Below are positions 27,676 through 38,416 of a DNA stretch of 64,000 bases, piece by piece. The translations under genes and the position numbers were made by a program. A model generated the notes under the pieces. That model made no database searches. It saw nothing but the letters and a program-made list of their open reading frames with translations, and was not told where the DNA came from. Each line of letters opens with the position of its first letter. Position 1 is the stretch's first letter. Origin of the DNA: Kamptonema formosum PCC 10802 (lineage in GTDB: Bacteria; Cyanobacteriota; Cyanobacteriia; Cyanobacteriales; Oscillatoriaceae); NCBI RefSeq assembly GCF_000332335.1, contig NZ_KB235948.1:4465492-4529491 (forward strand), written 5' to 3'.

Positions 27676-30600
27676 ATGAAATTCGCCGCAGGCTCATTGA
27701 GGTCGTTGCTGGTAATACTTCCTTTTGTCGGCTCACTAGCAGCCGCCAAACCGGCACTCTCCCAACCCGTCGCGCCGGCACCCGACGGCACCGGCACGGC
27801 AGTCACTTCTGAAGGCAATACATTTAACATACAAGGCGGCTATCTGTCAAGAGATGGCGCGAATCTTTTCCACAGTTTCCAGAAATTTGGCCTGAGTTCT
27901 GGGCAGACGGCCAACTTTCTCACCAATCCCGATATCCGCAATATTCTGGGGCGGGTTGTTGGGGGCGACGCTTCTTATATAAATGGGTTAATTCAAGTCA
28001 GTGGCGGGAATTCTAACCTTTTCTTAATGAACCCCGCCGGCATCCTATTTGGCCAAAATGCCAGTTTGAACGTGCCGGCATACTTCACCGCGACAACAGC
28101 CACCGGCATTGGGTTTAGTTCGGGGTGGTTTAATGCGGTGGGCAGCAATGATTACAATATTTTAGTGGGGACTCCGAGTGCGTTTAATTTCGCAAGATCA
28201 CAGCCCGGGGCGATTGTCAATGAGGGGAATTTAAGCTTAACATCTGGGAACAGTCTAACCCTGTTGGGGGGGACAGTGATAAACACCGGCACCCTGACAA
28301 GTCCTGGGGGTAATATTACCATTACGGCAGTGCCGGGTGAGAGCGCGGTGCGGATTTCTCAACAGGGGCATTTGTTGAGTTTGGATATTGAGCCGGTGGC
28401 GTTAACAGGATCTGAGGTTCCGGCGGGACTACAACCTCTTTCTTTACCGCAATTGCTGACCGGCAGACCAGATTTTGGCCACGCCTCGGCGCTGAGTGTG
28501 AATGAAAAAGGCGAGGTGTCTCTGACGGGTTCTGGGGTGAGGGTACCGGCATCAGGGGGGATAGCTGCCGGCAATATTGACACGAGTTCTGAATCAGGGG
28601 ATGGCGGGGCGATTACCTTGAATGCCACATCAGATATTATAACAGGTTATCTGCGGACAGCTTCGTCGTCGGGCACCGGCAGTGGGGGGGATATCACCCT
28701 GAACAGCAGTGCCGGTGGGATTAATACGAGTGCCGGTGCGTTAGATTCCAGTTCGGTTGAGGGGAATGGGGGGAATGTTACCCTGAGTGCTTCAGGGGAT
28801 ATTAAGACAGGTGAAATATCGTCGTTTTCGTGGGGCACCGGCAGTGGGGGGAATATCACTCTCAATAGCAGTGCCGGTGGTATTGATACTGCCTTGGGCG
28901 GGCTATCTTCTGATTCAAGTCAGGGAAATGGCGGTTCTGTCACCCTGACGGCTTCTGGGGATATTAAGACAGGTAACATCTGGTCGAATTCTTCAGGCAC
29001 CGGCAGTGGGGGGAATATCACACTCAATAGCAGTGCCGGTGGTATTGATACTGCCTTGGGCGGGCTATACTCTTCTTCAAGTCAGGGGAATGGGGGTTCT
29101 GTCACCCTGACGGCTTCTGGGGATATTAAGACAGGTAACATCTGGTCGAATTCTTCAGGCACCGGCAGTGGGGGGAATATTACACTCAATAGCAGTGCCG
29201 GTGGTATTGATACTGCCTTGGGCAGGCTATACTCTTCTTCAAGTCAGGGGAATGGGGGTTCTGTCACCCTGACAGCTTCTGGGGATATTAAGACAAGTGA
29301 CATCTCGTCGTATTCTGATGGCACCGGCAGTGGGGGGAATATTACACTCAATAGCAGTGCCGGTACGATTGATACTACTTTTGGGCGGAATGATCTGGGA
29401 AAGCTAGACTCTTCTTCAACCCAGGGTAATGGGGGCACACTCACCCTGACTGCCAGTGGGATCGTCCACACAGGCAACCTGAATTCTTCTGGCTTGTTGC
29501 GGGGGGGAAATATTACCGTCACTAGCCAGTTCAATAATGTCATCAACGGGGGATACCTAAACTCCGATTCAGAGAAGGGCACTCGGGGCCAAATCACCCT
29601 AAATGCTTATACCGGCAGCATATCCACAGGAAACTTCAGCGGTTCGCGGAATATCACAATTGCCGGGGATGGCAAAGATGATGCCTTCAATACGAACTCA
29701 GATGCCAGCGTCACTTCCGATGCGGACAAAATTAACACTCGCAGCGGGGATGTCACCCTGAACGCTCACAATGATATTACCGTCAGTGAACCCATTAAAA
29801 CTTCTTCAGTTTCCAATTTAGCACTCAATGCCGGTCGCAGCATCAACATCAACGCCGACATCGATACCTCAGGCGGGAATGGCAATATTACTTTGCGAGG
29901 GAACAAGAACGAAGCTAACCCCAATTATCGCGAATCTGGCCCTGGGAATGTTACAATGGCACCGGGGACTACTTTGAATGCAGGCAGCGGCAACATCGCG
30001 ATACAATTAGGTACGCTTGGACAAGTAGGCAACATCACTCTGAGCAATATAAACACCACTGGCTCTCTCACAGTCAATGCCGCAACGGGGAATATCCTGC
30101 GCAGCTCACCTGACTCGTTAATTACAGCTGGGCGTGCTTTATTTCAGACCTCAACATTAGACGCAGGCGGTATTGGTTTGCCGGCTGAACCGCTGCGCAT
30201 CAGCGTCAACAATTTAGAGGCAACTGCGGGAAGTAGCGGGGCGTTTTTCGAGTCTCCCGAACTGGGAGTAACGGTGGGTGGCGCAACCGAATTACCTGTC
30301 GGGATTGTAGCATCAGGTGGGGGTGACGTTTCGCTACGCGCCGCCGGGGACATCGCAATTGTCGGACCTGTCAGCACTGCTAGCGCCTCATTTGGTAATG
30401 CGGGGAATATCATTTTAAAGAGTACCGGCGGTGCCATTGATACCAGGGCGAACACTCTCAACTCAAGCGCCGCACAGGGGAATGGGGGTTCTGTGACTCT
30501 GACGGCTTCTGGGGATATTAAGACAGGTGATATATTCTCGTCTTCTAATGGCACCGGCAGTGGGGGGAATATTGCCCTCACTAGCAGTGCCGGTGCCATT

Positions 30601-33600
30601 GATACTGCCAATGGCAGGCTACAGTCTGATTCAGATCAGGGAAATGGGGGTTCTGTCACCCTGACAGCTTCTGGGGATATTAAGACAGGTGACATCGAGT
30701 CGTATTCTAATGGCACCGGCAGTGGGGGGAATATCGCACTCAATAGCAGTGCCGGTGGGATTGATACTGCCTTGGGCTGGCGAGAATCTTATTCACGTCA
30801 GGGAAATGGGGGTTCTGTCACCCTGACAGCTTCTGGGGATATTAAGACAGGTGGCATCTCGTCGTCTTCTGATGGCACCGGCAGTGGGGGGAATATTACA
30901 CTCAATAGCAGTGCCGGTGGGATTGATACTGCCTTGGGCGGGCTATACTCTTATTCCAATCAGGGGAATGGGGGTTCTGTCACCCTGACAGCTTCAGGGG
31001 ATATTAAGACAGGTGACATCTCGTCGTCTTCTGACGGCACCGGCAGTGGGGGGAATATCGCACTCAATAGCAGTGCCGGTGGGATTGATACTGCCACTAG
31101 CGGGCTATCCTCTTTTTCAAGTCAGGGAAATGGGGGTTATGTCACCCTGACTGCTTCTGGGAATATCACGACAGTTGGCATCTTGTCGTATTCGTCAGGC
31201 ACCGGCAGTGGGGGGAATATCTCCCTCAATAGCAGTGCGGGTGCCATTGATACTGCCTTGGGCAGGCTCTCCTCTTATTCAAGTCAGGGAAATGCGGGTT
31301 CTGTCACCCTGACTGCTTCTGGGGATATTAAGACAGGGCGGATTCAGTCAATGGCGGGCTTTGAACAAAACCATAACTCTGAAAACTCCCAGGTGGAATT
31401 CACCGCAATTCCTGGCAGCACCGGCACCGGCGGAAACATCACCATCGAAAGCACCCGTGGTGGGGTAAATACCAGCACCGGCTCACTCAACACCATGTCT
31501 TCCGGAGGAATTGCCGGCGATGTTACAATCAATGCTGCCGGACACGTCGAAACCGCAGGCATCCGCTCAGACGGCTTATCGCTTGGCGGCAATATTAGCA
31601 TCCACAGCGACAGCCCAAATAGTATCAGTGTCGGCAGCAACCTAGACACCCATTCTGACAGTGGCACTGCCGGCGATATCACCTTATCGAGTCCGGGTAG
31701 AATTACCGTAACGGGTGACATCACCTCCTACGGAAAAACAGAAAGTGGGGACATTACTGTTACCAGTAACAGCAATACCGTCACCACAAATTATATCAAA
31801 ACTCAATCGGAAAATGGGCCGAGCGGCAATATAACCGTCAACGGCAACAGCATTGCCACCGGCAACCTCGACTCCATCGGCAGAGATCAGGCGGGTAATA
31901 TTGAAGTGACTGCCGGCGGGAACGTCACGACACTTAATATACAATCTCGTGCGGAGTCAGGAGATTCTGGTAATATTGGCGTAGAAGCCGGTGGCGATAT
32001 CAGCACCGGCAACCAAACCACCACTTCCACCAACGGCAATTCCGGCAACATCACCAATACTGCCGGCAACAACATAACAACTGGAGACTTAACCAGCAGC
32101 GCCACCAACGGCAATTCCGGCAACATCACCAATACTGCCGGCAACAACATAACAACTGGAGACTTAACCAGCAGCGCCACTAACGGCAATTCCGGCAACA
32201 TCACCAATATTGCCGGCAACAACATAACAACTGGAGACTTAACCAGCAGCGCCACTAACGGCAATTCCGGCAACATCACCAATATTGCCGGTGGCAATAT
32301 AACCACCGGCAACCAAACCACAAGCGCTATTGGCGGAACTGCCGGCAACATCACCAACACAGCAGTTGGCAGCATTACTGCAGGCAATATCACCTCCACC
32401 GGCACCAATGGAAGTGGTACTATCACCCTCAATAGCGCCACCGGACAAATTAACACGGGTGCAGTTCACTCCGATACGGGAGAAGTGAATATCAATTCAG
32501 GGGTTAACCCACTGCCGGTGCCGGTTCCCACAAACCCCGTGCCGGTATCTTTCTTAACCCAAACTGTGCCGGTGCTGACTAACTCCTTAATTCAATCAGT
32601 GTCTGCTAACAGCAGCACCAACCCCAACGTATCCAGCAGCCAAACTTACAGCAACTCCAACAGCAGCACCAACATCAGCAACAGCAGCAATTCCCAAAAA
32701 CTCTTAGCAAGCATAAGCGTGTTAAACAGCAGCTCTCTCGCGGTGATCGCACCGGAAGCAATCGCAATGCTAGAGCAACGCCGGGATAAAGAATTTGCCG
32801 ATTACTTCGGGCAAAATCTCTCCAACCAACTGACCTCTCCAGAAAGTATCCGAGACGCTCTGTCAACCATTGCTTCCCAAACCGGCAACCGCTCTGCTAT
32901 AATATATGTGACGGCATTTACCGACCAATTAGAGCTGGTAGTGTTCACGCCAGAAGGGCGGCCAATACGCAGGGCTGTTCCGGAAGCAAAGCGTGAGAAA
33001 CTGCTGAAAGTGGTCAGCAATTTTAGCGAAAAAATTACGGCTCCCCGCTACCGGGATTATAGCAGCTATTTGCAGCCGGCAACTCAACTCTATCAGTGGC
33101 TGATTGCCCCAATCGAGCCAGAATTGCAAGCCGCTAAAATTGACACCCTGCTGTTCAGTATGGATGCGGGGTTGCGGGGATTGCCGGTGGCGGCGCTGCA
33201 TGACGGCAAACAGTTTCTCGTCGAAAAGTACAGTCTCGCTTTAATACCCAGCGTCAGTTTAATGGACACGCGCTACCAATCCCTCAAGGGGGCGCGAGTG
33301 CTGGCAATGGGCGCTTCGGAATTTCGCGACCAAAATCCCTTGCCTGCCGTGCCGATGGAGTTGCAAACAATCGCGCAGCAGCTGTGGCAAGGTCAAGCTT
33401 TTTTGAACGAAGGTTTCACCCGCAACAATCTCAACGATAAACGCCATAATTATCCTTATCAGATTCTTCACCTAGCTACACATGGCGAATTCCAACCCGG
33501 AGAAATCAAGAATTCTTACATTGCGCTGTGGGACGAAAAGTTGCGCCTGGATGAACTGAGCAAGCTGCGCCTGAACAATCCGCCGGTGGAGTTATTGGTG

Positions 33601-33963
33601 CTCTCCGCCTGTCGCACTGCAGTTGGCGATGAACAAGCGGAATTGGGATTTGCCGGTTTCGCCGTAGCGGCGGGAGTCAAGACAGCAGTAGCCAGTTTGT
33701 GGTATGTTAGCGATGCGGGAACCTTAGGGCTGATGGCGGAATTTTACCAGCACCTGAAAGATGCTAAAATTAAAGCGGAGGCGCTGCGTCAAGCACAACT
33801 GGCGATGATTCGGGGAGACGTGCGCATAGAAGAAGGTGAGTTGCGCCAAACAGGGATTCGTACCGGCGTTTCTCTGCCGGCAGAATTGCTCAAGGAGGGC
33901 AACCACAATCTCAAACATCCCTATTATTGGTCTGGTTTTACCATGATTGGCAGCCCGTGGTAA
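27676..33963 (+). CDS. Filamentous haemagglutinin-type (TPS) protein with C-terminal CHAT protease domain
   Basis: A protein of 2095 residues, paralog of the minus-strand gene at 82-7653 with near-identical termini. A signal peptide ([14 protein letters not shown], then KPALSQ) precedes a TPS domain to about residue 250 ([19 protein letters not shown]). About 18 beta-helix repeats follow in two blocks, many almost identical in DNA, each about 54 residues with [17 protein letters not shown] and [22 protein letters not shown]. Near the end, 25-residue repeats ([21 protein letters not shown]) lie at 32026-32300. A Ser/Asn linker leads to the CHAT domain (about 1770-2095), with His1936 (HLATHGEF) and Cys1979 ([10 protein letters not shown]). 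Relative to its paralog it lacks the roughly 230-residue segment carrying GGFVEVSGK and LLLDPENI. The dyad is intact, so proteolysis is expected. No TpsB exporter is nearby. Confidence 0.93.
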   Translation: MKFAAGSLRSLLVILPFVGSLAAAKPALSQPVAPAPDGTGTAVTSEGNTFNIQGGYLSRDGANLFHSFQKFGLSSGQTANFLTNPDIRNILGRVVGGDASYINGLIQVSGGNSNLFLMNPAGILFGQNASLNVPAYFTATTATGIGFSSGWFNAVGSNDYNILVGTPSAFNFARSQPGAIVNEGNLSLTSGNSLTLLGGTVINTGTLTSPGGNITITAVPGESAVRISQQGHLLSLDIEPVALTGSEVPAGLQPLSLPQLLTGRPDFGHASALSVNEKGEVSLTGSGVRVPASGGIAAGNIDTSSESGDGGAITLNATSDIITGYLRTASSSGTGSGGDITLNSSAGGINTSAGALDSSSVEGNGGNVTLSASGDIKTGEISSFSWGTGSGGNITLNSSAGGIDTALGGLSSDSSQGNGGSVTLTASGDIKTGNIWSNSSGTGSGGNITLNSSAGGIDTALGGLYSSSSQGNGGSVTLTASGDIKTGNIWSNSSGTGSGGNITLNSSAGGIDTALGRLYSSSSQGNGGSVTLTASGDIKTSDISSYSDGTGSGGNITLNSSAGTIDTTFGRNDLGKLDSSSTQGNGGTLTLTASGIVHTGNLNSSGLLRGGNITVTSQFNNVINGGYLNSDSEKGTRGQITLNAYTGSISTGNFSGSRNITIAGDGKDDAFNTNSDASVTSDADKINTRSGDVTLNAHNDITVSEPIKTSSVSNLALNAGRSININADIDTSGGNGNITLRGNKNEANPNYRESGPGNVTMAPGTTLNAGSGNIAIQLGTLGQVGNITLSNINTTGSLTVNAATGNILRSSPDSLITAGRALFQTSTLDAGGIGLPAEPLRISVNNLEATAGSSGAFFESPELGVTVGGATELPVGIVASGGGDVSLRAAGDIAIVGPVSTASASFGNAGNIILKSTGGAIDTRANTLNSSAAQGNGGSVTLTASGDIKTGDIFSSSNGTGSGGNIALTSSAGAIDTANGRLQSDSDQGNGGSVTLTASGDIKTGDIESYSNGTGSGGNIALNSSAGGIDTALGWRESYSRQGNGGSVTLTASGDIKTGGISSSSDGTGSGGNITLNSSAGGIDTALGGLYSYSNQGNGGSVTLTASGDIKTGDISSSSDGTGSGGNIALNSSAGGIDTATSGLSSFSSQGNGGYVTLTASGNITTVGILSYSSGTGSGGNISLNSSAGAIDTALGRLSSYSSQGNAGSVTLTASGDIKTGRIQSMAGFEQNHNSENSQVEFTAIPGSTGTGGNITIESTRGGVNTSTGSLNTMSSGGIAGDVTINAAGHVETAGIRSDGLSLGGNISIHSDSPNSISVGSNLDTHSDSGTAGDITLSSPGRITVTGDITSYGKTESGDITVTSNSNTVTTNYIKTQSENGPSGNITVNGNSIATGNLDSIGRDQAGNIEVTAGGNVTTLNIQSRAESGDSGNIGVEAGGDISTGNQTTTSTNGNSGNITNTAGNNITTGDLTSSATNGNSGNITNTAGNNITTGDLTSSATNGNSGNITNIAGNNITTGDLTSSATNGNSGNITNIAGGNITTGNQTTSAIGGTAGNITNTAVGSITAGNITSTGTNGSGTITLNSATGQINTGAVHSDTGEVNINSGVNPLPVPVPTNPVPVSFLTQTVPVLTNSLIQSVSANSSTNPNVSSSQTYSNSNSSTNISNSSNSQKLLASISVLNSSSLAVIAPEAIAMLEQRRDKEFADYFGQNLSNQLTSPESIRDALSTIASQTGNRSAIIYVTAFTDQLELVVFTPEGRPIRRAVPEAKREKLLKVVSNFSEKITAPRYRDYSSYLQPATQLYQWLIAPIEPELQAAKIDTLLFSMDAGLRGLPVAALHDGKQFLVEKYSLALIPSVSLMDTRYQSLKGARVLAMGASEFRDQNPLPAVPMELQTIAQQLWQGQAFLNEGFTRNNLNDKRHNYPYQILHLATHGEFQPGEIKNSYIALWDEKLRLDELSKLRLNNPPVELLVLSACRTAVGDEQAELGFAGFAVAAGVKTAVASLWYVSDAGTLGLMAEFYQHLKDAKIKAEALRQAQLAMIRGDVRIEEGELRQTGIRTGVSLPAELLKEGNHNLKHPYYWSGFTMIGSPW
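28660..29390 (+). repeat. Intragenic near-identical 162-bp repeats, block 1
   Basis: Successive units centred on GGCACCGGCAGTGGGGGGAA and GGTTCTGTCACCCTGACGGC recur every about 162 bp. Two adjacent units (from about 28940 and 29100) are almost base-for-base identical. A second block of the same units lies at 30480-31340. Such homology favours unequal recombination and copy-number change. Confidence 0.85.
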
Positions 33964-33972
33964 GATAGCCCA

Positions 33973-34118
33973 GCCCAGAAACCGGGTTTCTGGCAAAAAC
34001 CTGGCCTCTCATCCGAAAGATAAATTCAGAAACCCGGTTTATCTCTAGAAACCGGGTTTCTGGAAAAAATTTTGCCTCTCACCCGAAAGAAAAATTCAGA
34101 AACCCGGTTTCTCAGCCC
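33973..34118. repeat. 70-bp-period AGAAACCGGGTTTCT repeat pair
   Basis: Two units carry AGAAACCGGGTTTCTGG, a TCTCA-CCGAAAGA arm and AGAAACCCGGTT. They sit between the convergent ends of the TPS/CHAT gene and the next gene, where the hairpins could act as a bidirectional terminator. Confidence 0.8.
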
Positions 34119-34131
34119 CGCCAAACAAAAT

Positions 34132-36096
34132 TCATCGCGTCGCGTAACCGAGCACAGTCGTGGGGGCGAGGGGCTCGATATCCCGGTCGAACCCCCCCAC
34201 TTGATTGGTGCGGAGCCCCCACAAAGCAGCCCCATGCTGCAACAAAATACCGGCAATTGTATCGTGCGCCCGCCGGGGAACCATCGTCCGCCAGGTGGTT
34301 ACCACCTTAATCACAGTGCTGCGTAAATTATCCTCGCCATTCTTACTAATTCCTGCTAACTTGTCCACCTGTTCGCGCCAGTCAGGCACGACAATTCCTA
34401 AAGGAACTAAATTGATTTCCAGCGATTGCGCCAGCTCCACCAACTTCCAAAATCGCAGCGTTTGCTCGTCATCCGCATGAGACAGCAGCCATTTTTGAAT
34501 GTCAGGGTTAGACTTCCGTTTTTCCTGCATTCGCTGAATCGTCGCATACAGCGCTTGATTCGAGTCTTGCACGCAAGACGTCACCGGCGTCACCACCGAC
34601 GCGCCGGTGCCATCCCCGATGCGGTATCGCGCCGCCATTACATCCAGCTGCCAGCAAAATTCCTCCATCGGTGACAGTTTAATGCCACCAAAGTCGTAAT
34701 CGTCCGTAATCGCATCGAATTTTATGATAAAATCGCAGATAGGTCGATCTCCCAGCCAGCCCCTCTGCAAATCGCCCAGATAGTTACACCATTTTATCCT
34801 CCCCGCCACAATCCCATCTGGGTTGTGGGCGTAGACTTGCCGGTATTCAATATCAAAGCGCAACTCGCCGGTGAAGGAGTCGCGAACAACATCAGCCACC
34901 CCATAAGCAAAATGGCCGGTGACAATCCCAAATTTTATCGGGTCGCCTTTTTTGCCGCCAATCCCGCCAAAGGCGTGCATTACAATTGCCGTGTCCCCTT
35001 CTTTCCAGCGCGAGATCGCCTCTCTCTGGCTTTCTGATGCCGGCGCTAAAAGTACCGTTTTTGCCGTGCCTTTTCTAGCGGGAGTATTTATCCAATTATC
35101 CCACAGCAGATATTTCTGGCAAGCCAGCAAACCCAAACGCACTTCATCCGGTGCCGGTGCCGGTTTTTCAGCATATGCGGGAAGCGCCGGCACACTCCAC
35201 TCAGCCGCACCCACGCGCACGATCGCGCGGGGTTCAATCGCTCGGGTGACAAACACCCCATCGCCATCTCTTTCGCCATAAATGTACCAGCCGTCTCCAT
35301 TTACCGGCGACTTTTCAATCAGGCGATTCGTCGATCTTCGCACCCCCTGCCGGTCGGGCGGCACTTGTGGAATGCGAATCATTTCAAAAGCCCCATCAAA
35401 TTGCCCAGAAACTTTGTTATAATGGCGGACAAGGAAACGGTCGCTCCCCTGAACTTCCGGTCGCAAAATCGTCACCAGAGCGCAGATGCGACCGCTAATT
35501 TGCACGGGCTCGCCGCCGATCTCTAACGCCAGCCAGCCACTGCTTCCGTCCCGCACCACCTGCGCATCTTTTAGCAGAACAATCATATCATCTTGCGGGC
35601 GGGCACCGGCAAGCGACTCCAGCGGTCCCACCCGCTCCCAGTTATTCAACCTCACCGGGTGCACATTGCCAGATTTTTCGCTATTTATAGCCTTTTGGGT
35701 GAAGCAGACATCTCGCGTCACCGCACTGACAAATTCTCGAACTTTTGGGTCATTGCGCCACCGCAACCAGACCGTCTTCCCCACCAGCTTCTCACACGCA
35801 GGAGGGGCGCTGTGCACTTCAAACAGCACCGAATCCTCCAACCGGCGCTGCTCCAATGCCGGCAAAATCAGGCGACCAGTCCACAAGCCTACTGGCTGGT
35901 AAAACTGCCGCGCCGCAGTTCGGTCCCGCTCGATCTGCTGCAGCAGATCCGCTGTCATTGGCTCCACCGGCTCCACTGCTGGCTCAAACTCCCAGCGCTT
36001 CCCCCCAAGGAGTTGGGAAAGCTGCCGGTGATGAAAAATCACGAACAGAATGCCCGTCAGAATCAACAGCCCTAAAATCAGGTTGATATGGATCAC
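34132..36096 (-). CDS. Membrane-anchored hypothetical protein
   Basis: A protein of 654 residues. One N-terminal transmembrane segment (INLILGLLILTGILFVIF, about 4-21) is followed by a short basic stretch and a large soluble region. Notable stretches: LRWRNDPKVREFVSAVTRDV, a GWYIYGERDGDGVFVTRAIEPRAIVRV strand-rich part, MHAFGGIGGKKGDPIKFGIVTGHFAYG at about residues 405-430, and a helical C-terminus with TVIKVVTTWRTMVPRRAHDTIAGILLQHGAALWGLRTNQ. No catalytic motif I can name is present and only one membrane helix, so I do not assign an enzyme. The gene is alone on its strand, 258 bp from the PLD gene. Expected location: inner membrane with the bulk on one face. Confidence 0.85.
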   Translation of the reverse strand: MIHINLILGLLILTGILFVIFHHRQLSQLLGGKRWEFEPAVEPVEPMTADLLQQIERDRTAARQFYQPVGLWTGRLILPALEQRRLEDSVLFEVHSAPPACEKLVGKTVWLRWRNDPKVREFVSAVTRDVCFTQKAINSEKSGNVHPVRLNNWERVGPLESLAGARPQDDMIVLLKDAQVVRDGSSGWLALEIGGEPVQISGRICALVTILRPEVQGSDRFLVRHYNKVSGQFDGAFEMIRIPQVPPDRQGVRRSTNRLIEKSPVNGDGWYIYGERDGDGVFVTRAIEPRAIVRVGAAEWSVPALPAYAEKPAPAPDEVRLGLLACQKYLLWDNWINTPARKGTAKTVLLAPASESQREAISRWKEGDTAIVMHAFGGIGGKKGDPIKFGIVTGHFAYGVADVVRDSFTGELRFDIEYRQVYAHNPDGIVAGRIKWCNYLGDLQRGWLGDRPICDFIIKFDAITDDYDFGGIKLSPMEEFCWQLDVMAARYRIGDGTGASVVTPVTSCVQDSNQALYATIQRMQEKRKSNPDIQKWLLSHADDEQTLRFWKLVELAQSLEINLVPLGIVVPDWREQVDKLAGISKNGEDNLRSTVIKVVTTWRTMVPRRAHDTIAGILLQHGAALWGLRTNQVGGFDRDIEPLAPTTVLGYATR

Positions 36097-36691
36097 AGTT
36101 AGACTAGAGAGTAGAATTGCGAAAGAGTAAAGATAGCACTTGGCCGGTGAATAGAGTCAGGGCTGCTAACCCCTTCCCTCACTCACCGGCGGAGAAAGGG
36201 GTGGGAGTATCCCATTTTTGTAATCCCCCTCACCCCCAACCCCTCTCCCATAAGGGGAGAAGGGAGAATTCTTTATTCTTCCCCCCTCTCCCGCTCTTGT
36301 AAAGACGCGATTTATTGCGTCTGGGGTTAGGGGGGTGAGGGTGACAATCTTTGCAAAAATGGGATGCTCCCGAAAGGGGTTGCCTCACCCATTTTAAACC
36401 GGCTATCATCGAAAACACGCAGTCAAACACACAGGCAAACACCATTAAGTCCCACAGGGCCAGCGGTCAGAAACCAGGTTAATTTAAGAACCCAGGTTTC
36501 TAGATGTTCAGTTTATTCCCCTCGTTTCGGGGCGGAGGGGGGAGAATCCGCTTTTTGCAAAAATTCCCCTCTTTCCGGGGGGCGGCGGGACGCGCCCCGG
36601 AAAGCCCCGGAACGCCCCGGAACGCCCCGGAACGCCCCTCGGTCAGCTCTGCCTGCTTTCAGGGGAAAAGCAGCATTATTCGCCTAATAGC
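36097..36691. other. Gap with hairpin and tandem decamer repeats
   Basis: It contains a C-rich/G-rich palindromic family member (CCCCAACCCCTCTCCCATAA/GGGGAGAAGGG, 36236-36270). An AACCAGGTT/AACCCAGGTT repeat lies near 36472-36500. A tandem run of CCCCGGAACG-type decamers lies at 36596-36640. There is no gene. Confidence 0.6.
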
Positions 36692-38416
36692 TTACCAAGT
36701 CACCCGGTCTTTTAACTGCTCCAGCAGCTTTGGCCCAACCCCTGGCACCCGATCCAAGTCTTCCAGAGATGCAAAGGGTTTTTCCTGCCTTGCGGCGACA
36801 ATCTGCTTGGCCAATTTCGGCCCAACTCCCGGCAGCGCCTGCAATTCTTCCAAACTAGCGGTGTTGAGGTTGACTTTCTCACCGGCAGTCAGTCCCGAAT
36901 CAGCCGGCTGTCCCATGCCGGCATCCCCTGGCGGGCACTGTTCCTGCTGCGCCTGGATTCTCCCCTGAATTCGGGGCGGAACCCCCAACTGGGCACCGGC
37001 ATAAAGTCGCTCAAATTCGCGGACATAATGTGCCGCCACCGTGGGGTTGCGAATCACTAAAACCGTCTCATCATTCCCGGAATTCGCCGCGTCCGACCAA
37101 TTGTGAGAGCCGGCAATCACAGTTTCCCCGTCTACAATACCGAATTTGTGGTGCAGCAAATCTCCCTGAGGCAGCACCGGCACACCCACCGTCGCAATGG
37201 GACGCGCCCAAGGCCGGTTGCCCGCTTCGTACCGGCACATATCCCCCAGGGCAACCCCCATCATATCCAGCGCCTCACTGTAAGTTCGGTAAGCAAAATC
37301 CGGGTCAATTAACGCCCGCACTCGCACCCCCCGATCGTGAGCGCTTTCCAGAATATTCCCCAGCTGCTGTTCCGAGAAAACAAACAGCGCCAAATCCACA
37401 GAGCGCAGACTTTCAGCTAAAGTCTTCCCAATCGTACCGTTACTGCTGTCGCTCCAAGGCACCGCCTTGCTGCTGGGGGAAAATTGCACGGCGACGGTGC
37501 CGGTGCCCACAGGGAAAACCTGCGCCGGTCGAAAGGGCTTTTTAATGCCAAATTTGCTGTCCGGCTTGCCCTTCGGCCCATCCCCCCACATCAGGTTAAA
37601 TTCCTGCTCAAACACAGCCGCCACTTGGGAGCTGTTAATTTTTAGCAAATTGTTTGGGTTGCCGCGACTGGCCGGTGCTGAAAAATCTCCGTAAATGTCG
37701 CTGCTGGTAAAATTAGCGGAGGTAACAATCACTGTTGCGCCATCGACAATCGCAAATTTGTGGTGCATCAAACCGCTGCCTTTCGAGCCATCCGCCGTAT
37801 CGTCAATCACCGGCACCCCTCCGTCGCGCAATATCACCAGCGCGTCTTTCTGGTTTATTTCTTCGGAACTCAGCTGCCCATCCCCATCGATATCTGCTAA
37901 CTTGACGAATTCATTATAGCGCTGGCGCTCCCGATCTGGCAGCTGGCTCACCTCAGCCGGTTTGAACTCCGACCAAGGCCGGCTGTAAGAATTTTCCAAA
38001 ATCACTCTCACCCTGACACCGGCTTTTTTCCGCGCGGCGAGAGCAGCAGCAATTGCCGGCAAGCGCAACTCCTGAACCGCCACATCGACCGATGAGCTAG
38101 CCCCCTCAATCGCGCTGAAAATCAGCCGCTCAAAGTCATCCCCTTTGCGGGCAATCTTCCGGTACGGTTCAGTAAATTCTGCCGCTCGGTTTTGATTCAT
38201 GTAAACCTGAATGTCCGGGTCTTGAGGCAAAGGACGTTCTGGCACGGCGCTGTTTTTTCCCTTAAATACCGTCAAGAGCGATCCTATCCCCAGCAATCCC
38301 AGAAAGCCCAGCAATACCGAGACAGCCAGCTTCTTGCTGTTCCCTTTGGGCTGTTGAGATGCGGAATAGAAGTTTCGATTGGAGTGCGAACGGTCGCCCC
38401 GGTGCTGCGCAGGCAT
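36692..38416 (-). CDS. Phospholipase D-like protein with EF-hand and helix-hairpin-helix domains
   Basis: A protein of about 574 residues from the ATG at 38416; the ORF extends 6 codons further. Numbering here counts from 38434. A basic cytosolic tail and one transmembrane helix (LAVSVLLGFLGLLGIGSLLTV, about 36-56) precede two HKD catalytic motifs: His224-x-Lys226...Asp231 (HHKFAIVD) and His428-x-Lys430...Asp435 (HHKFGIVD). A perfect canonical EF-hand loop, DIDGDGQLSSEE (181-192), is inserted in the first PLD domain. The C-terminus (about 520-578) holds two ComEA-type helix-hairpin-helix units (LPGVGPKLAKQIVAARQ, VPGVGPKLLEQL), which bind DNA without sequence preference. The combination suggests a membrane-anchored, calcium-responsive nuclease acting on DNA outside the cytoplasm, rather than a lipase. 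That is inference. Confidence 0.9.
   Translation of the reverse strand: MPAQHRGDRSHSNRNFYSASQQPKGNSKKLAVSVLLGFLGLLGIGSLLTVFKGKNSAVPERPLPQDPDIQVYMNQNRAAEFTEPYRKIARKGDDFERLIFSAIEGASSSVDVAVQELRLPAIAAALAARKKAGVRVRVILENSYSRPWSEFKPAEVSQLPDRERQRYNEFVKLADIDGDGQLSSEEINQKDALVILRDGGVPVIDDTADGSKGSGLMHHKFAIVDGATVIVTSANFTSSDIYGDFSAPASRGNPNNLLKINSSQVAAVFEQEFNLMWGDGPKGKPDSKFGIKKPFRPAQVFPVGTGTVAVQFSPSSKAVPWSDSSNGTIGKTLAESLRSVDLALFVFSEQQLGNILESAHDRGVRVRALIDPDFAYRTYSEALDMMGVALGDMCRYEAGNRPWARPIATVGVPVLPQGDLLHHKFGIVDGETVIAGSHNWSDAANSGNDETVLVIRNPTVAAHYVREFERLYAGAQLGVPPRIQGRIQAQQEQCPPGDAGMGQPADSGLTAGEKVNLNTASLEELQALPGVGPKLAKQIVAARQEKPFASLEDLDRVPGVGPKLLEQLKDRVTW

Noticed and set aside
34132-36096. CAAX-type (Abi) intramembrane protease
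   Set aside because: Only one transmembrane helix is visible and no EExxxR or downstream His motifs in membrane segments, so the assignment is not supported.
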